Shown here: in pieces, positions 17,446 through 27,300 of the stretch | How the letters are laid out: each line of letters starts with the position of its first letter | Numbering within the stretch: the first letter of the stretch is position 1 | Origin: Perkinsus olseni | Taxonomy: Eukaryota > Perkinsozoa > Perkinsida > Perkinsidae | Reading direction: 5' to 3' | Assembly (NCBI GenBank): GCA_013115135.1 | Contig: JABANP010000507.1 | Span: 1 to 38,044, forward strand | Length of the DNA stretch: 38,044 nucleotides | Notes under the pieces: generated by a model | Told to the model about the DNA's origin: nothing | The model's input: the letters and a program-made list of their open reading frames with translations, nothing else | The model's database searches: none | Program-made: the position numbers and the translations under genes

Positions 17446-18427
17446 CTAAAATCTTTCTTCGGATTGAGATCCAAGAGTTTTGGACGAAAAATTAGACACA
17501 GTGCGCAAGAAAAGCACAACCTCAAGCACTGAATGCTGCAGCTCGCTGGAGCCTGATGAGAACAGAAAGTAAGTGCCCCTATTCTCGGCTACATCCTTCG
17601 AGGCGTCCACTTTGACTGGGTCGCCGAATCTGACGGTCACCTTAGCTCCCGGTATCGGGAAGAGACTTCGGCGGGCCGGGCAGCGTTGGCGCCAAAGAGG
17701 GTCTGAGGGAGCAGCTTTCAGGAGGAAGAGCATCATCACAACGATATTTAAGTACAGCTGGCAGGAACGTCTTGCTCTTTGACCCGTCTTTGACCATGTG
17801 GAAGGGCCTTTCTTGAACGGCTTTCAACTGGTCCGCCCCAGGATGGCGCTGAGGAGCGAACTACACTCCAGGCGAGAGAACAGCCCGAATAGAATCCACT
17901 TCTCCTCCGCTCCTCTAAGTGGGGAGATATTCCTACCACGTAGACGCTGTCGATGTGTGCAACAGCAGAATCGAGCTGACTGATCGCCTGGTTGTGTTTT
18001 GCCCCTGAGGACAACGAAATGGCGAAGCGGGACGAATGGGGCCTTACTGTCGATGGCCACTGACACCAGCGAGCCGGAATAATGTGCCGAGAATCGGCAT
18101 TTTGAATAAGACTCTTCTTCGCTACAACTCCCACGGGAAGCTGCTTTCTGAAAGAGATGATCTCGCGACGATGACATTCAGGAAATCTGAGTGAAAGATT
18201 TTTCGTAAACCTCTCTGACATGGTAGATTATAGAAGTCACAAGTGGAACGTTTATCAATCCCAACCAGCCAAACAGAAAAAGCAAGCACAGGCCAGAGTA
18301 CCTTCGAGAAGATATCAAAGCAGGCGGAGACGGCGAAACCGTCCAAGTTGCTGCCGTGGGTGAAGAGCATCAACACACCGTTATCGTCCATCGAGGGGAG
18401 CTTTGCTGAGAGCCTAAGAGACGACAC
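17446..18427 (-). pseudogene. PlsC/LPLAT-like acyltransferase, frame-broken
   Basis: Read on the minus strand. VLMLFTHGSNLDGF contains the H-x4-D catalytic motif of glycerolipid acyltransferases. A possible 90-nt intron (GTACTC...CAGAG) leads to REIISFRKQLPVGVVAKKSL, then MPILGTLFRLAG in the next frame, then LVSVAIDSKAP in the third, where a G-x-x-x-I-D-R-like motif is expected. Further on come PFHMVKDGS and LPAVLKY. The typical C-terminal strand IPGAKVTVRFGDPVKV lies near 17610-17680. At least two single-base frame changes fall within 80 nt, too close for introns. The family normally acylates lysophospholipids at membranes. A pseudogene is likeliest; sequence error is the alternative. Confidence 0.55.
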
Positions 18428-19991
18428 TGTGCTAAGTTGGCGGGTCCCTGGAAGCGACTACCTCTCTGTTTTGTACGGACAGTTGCACGCCGGTGGTGGC
18501 CATGGCCACGCGTCCCACACCGACACAACAGTAGGTACGAGCACAGCTTTCTAGGATGACTGGGTTCCCGGGCTGGGAAGTCAAAACCTGGCATGAGTTG
18601 ATCGATTAGGACGTGATGGAACTGAGGTTGACCAATTCCATCCCGCATGCATCAACCTAGTATCTTTCCGTTTCAAAAGATACCCAAACCCCTCCCCAGC
18701 ACTACCAGAGCCAGCAGAGTGAAGATAAAAGGTGCCAGGAGGAGCTGTGGCGAAGAGGGCCACGAACAGCAAAAGACCGCACTCCATCTCGTCGACCTTC
18801 TGGTGAGAGCGTCAAAGTGAAGCATCTTTGTTCGTTGTTCCGACCATCCAGCTTGGTTTATGATACTCCTCTTCTTCTGGGCTCCCTCGTCCGAAGACGG
18901 ACACCTCTCTGCGTCGTGCTCGGTGACGGTGGCGGTGGCATTGGAACTACTTCAATAGTACTGACGATACGACGCCTATGACGTTTTAATTGTGGAGTTT
19001 GCTTTTCCCGAAGGCCCCCACCACGTAGAGTGACTGGATTTTGGAGACTATCCGATCTACCGGCCTTTCCCGACTGCCGTCAGCGTCCACTCTCCCTCGA
19101 GTAGCCTCGACGCACGTGAGCTCCATTCGAGGATCGCCCCTGAACTCGCTGGATACCCTTGCTTGCCCGATCAGGCAAGTAGGCCTGCGGCCACGCCGAT
19201 GGCGGAGGTCATGCGCATGAAGAACCCATCTTATCCATAAATTCGCTCTGTTGATCATAACCCATGCCTCTCTCGACCCAGATTTCACTGGTCCAACTGT
19301 TAAGAGTTGATCGCTGATCGCGCATGCCACAGCGGAGCGAAGCAATATTTATTCCGCAGTTTTCAGCCGCAATTTCTTCTTGTCTCCTATGGACTAGCGC
19401 CTTACACCAGTCTCCGACAGGTTTTCTCAGTATTATGTTCTTTCCAATCATGACTGAATCGCAACAATGTTCCAAACCTTCTCCTCGACTGCGCGTTGCG
19501 GTGCCGAGTAAATTGATGAGGCCTTTACCCGGTTTTTCGAACCGCTATTTCAAACCAGCTACCTCATATGGCAATTTCAATCTGGTGTGGAAGGTCATCA
19601 CGGCCATAGTGACCCATTCTCAGTGCAGTAAGGTGCTCCGATCCTCCCCGTGCGGTAATGTCTCTTTCCTCAGATTTTCACTTCTCGAATTCGATAAGAG
19701 CCGCTGCCGGCTAAGGAGAGCCTGCGCGGTGGATGTAAAATCAAGGCAAAAGTTAAGTATCATACCACAATCGGTTGCCGCTTGCGGTCTGGATCACTAT
19801 TCGTCACTGCTCACATCGGAGTGAGAGACTACCGCAGAACGTTGGACTGAGGGAAATCCGGTAACTCGGGTAACGTAACCGTGGATCAAGGAAAATATAC
19901 GAAGATGCGGTCTTCACATCCTCTTAGTAGGGCTGCCGATTCTAGGGTTCAATGAGTGCATTAATGAGTTATTACTACACCTTTTCCCGAG
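18428..19991. other. Gene-poor stretch
   Basis: No exon I can support. A minus-strand frame at 18581-18787 starts MECGLLLFVALFATAPPG and could be a hydrophobic first exon of the acyltransferase gene, but its donor is poor. The 166-codon plus-strand frame at 19324-19824 lacks recognisable features. Confidence 0.4.
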
Positions 19992-20694
19992 CAAATAAAA
20001 ATGTTTTTTTCGTTTGATTTAAAAGGGCCTGGAAAACCGAAGTTTGTTTTTAAAAAGTTTTCATCCACTTTAAAACACTTTAGCAATTTTTAAAAACCTC
20101 ATGTCACGCATATTAAATCTCACTTTCCATGCAATTTAGAATGCTCTACAGTAGTCGCCGAATTAGTCGCGCGCATCCCCATTGTTCATTGCATGCCTCA
20201 TCGTGAAATTTTTCATCCCGAGCTCCCTGTCTCAATATGACCAACGTCAATGGCGTCGGACTTCTAAGGCACAGCATTAGCTGAGGGTGACACGCAACAT
20301 GGTAGATATTTCATATACAGTAGTAGCCGTGACATCACGCCAGTGACATGATGTCACACGTGGCAGCGTTCTCGGAGGAACTTCCACCGGATCGAATCAT
20401 TGAAGTGTGGTTACCGTTGGCAAGAAATCACGAGCATTAGTGTTCTACCGTGTTTCATAAGCTTAGAGCATGTGCTCGAGTTGCAGGAAAGGATCGTACT
20501 AGCAGAATGATTCAGATAGCGAAATTGGATCAAAATCGATTTAAATAGAATGACACGGGTTAAAATCGTATTTGCTCAAAATATTAATTTGGGTGACAAA
20601 ACGAATTTGGTTTGACAATTTTTTTAATTCCAATGACACTCGCTAAATTGCTATCAAAATGGTTTAAACCGAACGAAAAAAACATTTTTATTTG
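19992..20694. mobile_element. Non-autonomous TIR element, 703 bp
   Basis: The ends are inverted repeats: CAAATAAAAATG at 19992 is the reverse complement of CATTTTTATTTG ending at 20694. The match is perfect for 23 nt and continues with two mismatches over about 31 nt. The interior is AT-rich near both ends and has no ORF. I could not find a clear target-site duplication. A MITE-like DNA element is the simplest reading. Confidence 0.6.
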
Positions 20695-22702
20695 ACCAAT
20701 AATGACCGACATTACGCTTGATGGGTTGTTATGCCGTCAACTGTGGGGGTTTATGCAGTCAGCCCGGCGGGTAGTCTTATTATCGTCAGAACTACTGCCA
20801 CACACGTGAGCTTCGTGATAGTCCGCGGAGTTTGAAAGATCCGCGAAAGGCTCGCTGGATCACCCAGCCTGGGGGAGATTTCGACCTACCTGCAACCGGA
20901 ATTCAAGAATCGATCGTATATACGTCGATCTGGTGCCACGCCGTGGCCGATATCTTCTCTATCTCTAACCAGGCTGCCGCATTCTAGTAAGTCATCATCT
21001 TTATCTCCTCATGCAGAAGAGTCGGGAATGTCCCGCAATGACTCCGAAGACAGACCGCTGGATAGCAGTCAAGGTGTACCGCAGTAACTACGGGCCATGC
21101 ATCACCTTTGAAGAGCCCAGAGGACCCCTGCATATGTTTTGGTCCTCTTTTGCCGACCCAGGAACTTTCTTAACTTAGTAGCTAGCGCGGGTCATCGGAT
21201 TGAGTGGCGTGGTTGAAAGAATGTCGGAGGAAAGGAGCTCACGAGTCGTGAGCCACGGCTCCTGGGCCGGGAGAACCACGCCTGGCATACGAGCATGGGG
21301 ATGAGCCTGGCATTGCAGGCTTGATGCCCGTAGAACTGAACGCATAGGCCGGCTGCGTTGTGATACTGACAGGCTTCTTCACCGGCGCGGACAGCGATAC
21401 GCCTGCATTGTGCCGCAAGCCTGATCGGTTCTCAAATGGCTGTTGAACAGCAGCATACCCGTATTTCATCTGCGTGATTCACACCGAGTATGAAGTGGAA
21501 GATTGCCGACCCTAGGAAGTTGCCTTTGTCGCTTTCTGTTGCCGGGATCACGTTGAAGTCTGCCTCCCGATGTTGCCACGGTGGGACTTCTGAGGTCCAC
21601 TCGGGGAGATGAATTCGGAACGGAAAGCTTGGCGGAAGTCAACTGACATGAACGGCACTTAGATTGCTCAGTATCGCTCTCTGGGCACTGAGCATTTTTG
21701 AAGCTCAAGGTCACCCTTACACCTCGGAGAGGTGCAACCGTGCGGTGCACCGAGTATGCGTCACGCATGAATCATGCGGCATGATGCGTGGTCATTAATT
21801 CGGGTCCCCTGAGTCAGGAGACTCAGAATTGCAGCGCAGCGTACCAACTAGATCAATTGCAGCAAACTCAGTTTCTGTCTCATTTTCACTGTTCCAAGTT
21901 CGCTGTTTGTGGTTGTTTCCCTCTTACCGAAATCTGAAATTCCGAGTTTGAATACAGTGCGAGTTGCATTGTGATCAGACATGATTTGGCAACCCATTTC
22001 ACTGGGCAACCCGCATGCTGAGTCTGGGTGGGGCCCATCGTTTGGACTGAGTAGATCTATGCTCTCTTAGGTGCCACGATTTCTCCAAGGATGACCAACC
22101 GATGCCTCAGAATGCATTTGCTGTGACTCCACCCAATAAGGTGGACCTCTCACACGAAGGATGCAACCCGACAAGGCTGCTACAGAGCGCTAAGGTACTA
22201 AATGTCGTTCGGAAACATTCCTGATAGTTCGAATGGTAGCCTGTCGGGTGATGCACCTCTCAAGTTGTCGCAGATACCACTGAGCTCATTCTCGCTCTTT
22301 CAGGTCTCCACCAGCTTGGCGTTGGCCAGCGAGTCTGCGACGCATCCCGGGTATAGGATTAGGGATAGCCTCTGGAAAGGATACCAATGCTCTATTGGAA
22401 GTGACAGTGTCTCACAATACGATGGAGTCTATTAAACTCGTGCTGACCAAGCCGGTAGCGCTTTTATGATATCAAGTAGGTCGGATAGGCGGAAAAAGAT
22501 TCCTTATGGAGAATCTTTCAGGCGAGCACTGCGCAACTACAACGACATTGCTGTGAGGGCCTCAGCGGAAATCCTTCCGCGGTCGGATACTCAGCCTGGC
22601 CAGCTGGGGCTTCGAGCTGATGGAGCGTCTCGGGATCGTGATCTGCCTATCATCAGCGAAGTCCATGGCCGCGCCCAGTGCCCATGGAGCACTTCGACTT
22701 AG
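20695..22702. other. Gene-poor stretch upstream of the orphan ORF
   Basis: No supported gene. Possible 5' exons for the downstream ORF are an ATG at 22093 (MPQNAFAVTPPNK before GTGGAC) and an ATG at 22202 (MSFGNIPDSS...); phases could not be confirmed. A minus-strand frame at 21239-21469 is Ala/Ser/Pro-rich and unsupported. A short hairpin (AAAGATTC...GAATCTTT) sits at 22496-22519. Confidence 0.4.
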
Positions 22703-24001
22703 TTTCAACGGTTTCATATCGTTTTGCTGGAGGCCCTCATTAGGCTGCCATTCCGCGACATTGTGGTTCCCGAGGAGATTATCCCTCTTCCCTTGGCCCG
22801 CCTCGACCTCGTCGGTTACTTCGCAACGGCTGCGGGTAATCACACCTGTGTCCAGAGCAATAAGGGGGTGGTCAGAATTGATGAGAAGCCGGACGAATTT
22901 GCGCGAGTCCTGTCCGATTTGATAGTCGGAGCGAAGTTCTCGGTTGTCTCGCGCTTGCTCATACCTGAGGTGGAGGTCGCCAACGTTTTGGGCGATCTAT
23001 CTGTTATTACGACGACCATCACTCACAAGGCTGGCGGATCGAAGGTCATGTACATGCGTGCAGCCGGGTCGTACCATAATGATTGCGACAAAGATGGTAT
23101 GAGTCTTTCTCTGGATGATCTCAAGTTGAAGGAAGATTCCTCTTCTATTCTGAAGGCGAGATGGGTTGGCACTAAGCTGGGCAGCCTGAGGAAGGATGCG
23201 CCATTGGAAGGCCGACTCTCTGTGGAGATGTTCGATACGCAGATTTTGTCGCAGTCGATCGAAGTGTTAGTGGACTACTGTAACCCTGTAGTGAGGGGGT
23301 GCGTTCACAGTCCGGTAGAAGTTTCAAGTTTGATGGTATGTGGCAAAGCCGAGATGACTGTGAAGGCTGCCTCGGTCACCAAGCTGCTCGACAATGCGGC
23401 TGAGAACATCGAAATCGACCCGGATGTCTCCCTGGACTACTCGTCGACCATTTCTCTCACGAAGGGACTCATTGACGACGGTCTTGCCAAGGTCTATGGT
23501 AATGCTAGAAATTTCGAAATTCGCGGAAAAATTGTGGCTGATGGGAAAAAACAAGACGCCGTGGATCGCCTGAAAGTGTCTGCGGTAGCGAGGACGAACA
23601 ACGCCTTCCCCCTGGCGGTTTCCACTGTGCTCCCATTACCGGTCTTCCCTGAGTTGAACATGTCCAGCAGCGACAAAGTTACTATTGCTGGCTCGGCAAG
23701 GCTGACTGCGAGTGGTGGTTTCAGACTTACGGAGAAGGGCGTGAGCTGCGATGACTCGGTGGTGGACGTGGAAGTGTCGAACCCTGTGCGAGCTAAGTTC
23801 TTGCGGAGGGAAGTGGTGCTACCGTCTCGTACCCATCTGAAGGCGGTTATAAATATGCTGCATGTGGGCTATGACGGCTTGGCGCAGACAGATATGATGG
23901 TCACTCTGGACGAAACTTATCTTCATTTTTCGGGCTGCAATGGTGATGGTACTGCCGCCTTGCGACTCAGGCCAGTCACTCTACCAGTGAGCATCAGGTA
24001 G
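22703..24001 (+). CDS. Orphan protein, 432 codons from a probable acceptor
   Basis: The frame is open from a plausible 3' splice site (GACTTAG|TTT at 22702/22703) to TAG at 23999-24001. Its first in-frame start-like codon is only a TTG, so at least one upstream exon is likely. The sequence is beta-strand-like, with alternating hydrophobic residues and many Val/Ser/Asp, and shows a loose internal rhythm of segments (VEVANVLGDLSV, SLSLDDLKLKE, KVTIAGSARLTAS). Few cysteines, no membrane segment. I recognise no family. Codon use and length make it a convincing gene. Confidence 0.68.
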   Translation, partial: FQRFHIVLLEALIRLPFRDIVVPEEIIPLPLARLDLVGYFATAAGNHTCVQSNKGVVRIDEKPDEFARVLSDLIVGAKFSVVSRLLIPEVEVANVLGDLSVITTTITHKAGGSKVMYMRAAGSYHNDCDKDGMSLSLDDLKLKEDSSSILKARWVGTKLGSLRKDAPLEGRLSVEMFDTQILSQSIEVLVDYCNPVVRGCVHSPVEVSSLMVCGKAEMTVKAASVTKLLDNAAENIEIDPDVSLDYSSTISLTKGLIDDGLAKVYGNARNFEIRGKIVADGKKQDAVDRLKVSAVARTNNAFPLAVSTVLPLPVFPELNMSSSDKVTIAGSARLTASGGFRLTEKGVSCDDSVVDVEVSNPVRAKFLRREVVLPSRTHLKAVINMLHVGYDGLAQTDMMVTLDETYLHFSGCNGDGTAALRLRPVTLPVSIR

Positions 24002-24370
24002 TAGTCGGGAAGAGGCGACCATGCTTGTGGTCTGGGGAACGGGCTTAGATATTGAGGATTCTCTCGGGCCCCCGAGTCGGGAGTGGTTGATAGCATCCGT
24101 TTTCGTTATCCCATAGGGCTCAGTTGACATCAACTGTCTTCGTATCGTAAATGCTTTTCAGTGGTGTCATATCTGCATGACAGCTACTCGTAGAGTATTT
24201 GCATGAATTTGATAAAGGCTCTGTTCGTAATAGTACATTCGACAATCACAAAACTACTGATCTGACGAGTAGGTTATCTCATGACCATACTCTTATATTG
24301 TACAATAGGTGATGCACTATTTTCTGATTCGCCGTGAATCTGCATTGGGTGGTTCTATTTCCACTTTCAG
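24002..24370. other. Intergenic or 5' region of the large gene
   Basis: Between the orphan ORF and the first exon I can place for the next gene. The first exon and start codon of that gene should be here or be misread; none stands out. Confidence 0.4.
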
Positions 24371-27300
24371 TCCGGTCGGCGGCATCGACTGCGGGGAGAC
24401 CATCATTGGTGCCATACTGAGACCGGATATCCGAGGCGCGGTCTTCTTGAATACGATGGAGAAGATCAGGGCTGGTGAAGAAGATGAATTTTTGAGGGGT
24501 CTTAGGGACGATATGGACGGTGTAAGTTGATCGGGAGTGTGCGGGTCGTGATGGTTGTGGTGTATGGCGGAAAAGTTTCGCCTAGAGTAGAGCTGGGCAA
24601 CCGTACTGGGGTCGAGGAAAGTGCGGTACAGAGTACGTTTCACACTGTCGACCTAGTACGGGTACGGAGGAGTACGTATTCAATATATTAAGCAACGCGT
24701 ACGTGTATTAGATTACGCCGTACTTCAAGTACGGGAACTCACGCGAACCGCTGCGACGGGTAGTACGGGTACTGAGCCGTACTCGTACCCTTACCGTACT
24801 AGACCGTACCCGTACCGTACTAGACCGTACCCTTACTGTCGCCCACCTCTAGGCCCTAGAGGCGGGTTAGAGTGCCGAAAATGTCTGTCCTGTGATGGCT
24901 AGTTGAGGCCCTGTTTGACTACTCATCAGAAACGCTTCCTCCGTAATAGATGAATTTGAACGTAAAACTGATTGGTATAAGATGGACGGTTGGTTACCCT
25001 GGCTGGTCTTAGGTGATCAAGGTTATGGTACCGTCCCTTCACTCCTTCGTCTGGCGTATCGTTGATGAAGTGAAGCGCGCTAAGAGAGTGCTGGAGGAAG
25101 AGAAAGTAGTAGGGGGATTTGAGAGACTCTGTTGTGCTCTCGATGATGCTGGGGAGAGAACGGTGCGTTCCTGTCTTTTACTGTAAATGATATCATTTAT
25201 CGCTACTATAAGCAGTGAATAGCTGAACGGGAACGAGCACAGGAAATATGTTCATTGAGGGAATAAACAAATGAAGAGCATGGAGGACGTGCTGGGTTTT
25301 ACGGGCGATCTTTTTTTGGGGCCATCTGCCACGGCGCACGACCATTTTGGCTAGTGGAGTGAGGGTAAAAGCAATTTCGTATTTTTCATAGAATACGCAG
25401 ACTGCGCGCTTTCGAATGGTAAATGTTTCGCGAGTTCAGTGAACATCGTCGTGGAGGAATGATTTGAACGACCGCACAAAGAACCGCAAAAGTGACAATA
25501 TATGTTCCACCCGGTCCGCAATCTGGGGTGGCTAAGTTGTTCCAGTTAATTGATTGAGCTTTGTCATGATGAAGGTTTTGCTTTTTTTCACGATCGCTTC
25601 CCTAGGTGACTGCGCCGCTGGATGTGATCCCTAACAGCAAGATGGGCCGCCTCGTCAGTCTTCTCTTCTTCAAGGACGACTCGAGAACGGAGAGGATCTC
25701 CAACATCTTCCACCAGGTGATGTTGGTAATTTCGTGGCGCGCGGTAATTGGCTCGTGCAGGTTACCGAGGGTGATGGGTTGGACAAGGCCGCGTGTCGTG
25801 AGCTTATTGATGAGTGGAAGGATATGTTCCTTCCCTTAAAAATTACCGACAAGTCCGTCGACGAGGAGAGTGGCAGTAATAATAGTGAAATAATTGACGA
25901 GACTGAGGACCAGACCAACCCGCTGTGGAAGCGCTATGAGTTGGATCCTACAGAGTTCATCCTGTTTGTGTTGGGCAAGGTAAGATGGCAAGGCTGATGG
26001 TTGTTAGCCTTGAAGAGGATTTGGTTCTAGTGTTTTCTGACCTCTGTATACCGTTGTTGCCATTTATAAGTACTCGTGCTTTTTGTTCTTCTTTCGTTCT
26101 CTGCTATTGGTTGGAATTATGAAGGTTGACAAGCTTTTTACCACTTTTCTATCAGATTCTTGCTCCAGCTAAACCCATAGAAGCTCCTGGATTGAAGCCA
26201 CCGAAGTGGCAGGATCCGGTCTCCACGGATCCTTCCATCAAGGTTGAAGGATTGGACAGGCTGCCTAGTGCTAGCGATCTTTATACGTAAGCTGAGGGAA
26301 TATCTCTGCTTGCCCTAGGGAAGATACGGAAAAGGTCAGGTGGAGTGCAACTCTTTTTCTGCCGGTTTTTAAAACAGCTCTCAGTCGGAAGACCATTAGA
26401 AGTGTTCGTTAATATTAATCTGTTCCTATTCTCTCTAAGAGACTGGGATTGCTTCTTTCAGAGGCGACCGTCGAGCTTCGGATGTGGCAACGTATCTTCG
26501 GACTGCGCAAGTTGCATGGTTGGTGGATCACGCTGATGAGTTTGGATACTCGGATGAGGAGAAGAGGAAACTAGAGTAAGCAGGGGGAAATTAGTGAGTG
26601 GTCGATATCTAGTGGAAACTGTTGATTATTGGGCATAGAGTGCAAACGGGAAAGGTGCAACAGGAGAAATGAGGCCGCTGTGCCGCGTGGCAACAGCACT
26701 TGATCAACACTACCTCGAATCTTCGACTACTCCAGTACCCCGCATGCCATAGGGGCCTCAGTCTTTCATGGGGCGTTGCGGCCACTCTTTTGCTTGTATA
26801 TTTTCTTTACCGCCGAACGCATTACCATCATGTCTCCGTTCGGAAGGGAACCTCGCAATTAACCATCATAATAGGATCATCCTGTTAGGATGATTCGACC
26901 GTCGTTCTGGCGCCACGTGGCATAGTGGCCTAATCTTTGCAGTCCTATTTCTTCCGTTACAGCCAGCTCGTTTCATAGTGATCATCTTCCTCTGCTGCCG
27001 CAATGATACATTATACGTTCCCTTACTGTACAGATGCTGTTACCTCAGATACGTCCTCTCCCTCAAGCGCTTTGCCTTTACCATCTTTGAGAACTACGGC
27101 GGTCTGGCCTTCGTGCCACAGTCTAGGGTGGTTGGGCTCTTCCTGGCCGACGTCGTCCGTGTCGAGCAAGAGCTTGCCAAACGCCAAGGGTTCGACTCGA
27201 TGAAGGCGGCCGCCGAATGGCAGCGCAAAGAAACAGGAGATAGGGAGAGATCCACTAGTGCTGAGCTAGGTTGGTCATCGTGGTGGTATCCTTGGGGCGA

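Noticed and set aside
19324..19824. 166-codon plus-strand ORF
   Set aside because: No domain, signal peptide, paralogue or coding-like composition; long frames occur by chance at this base composition.
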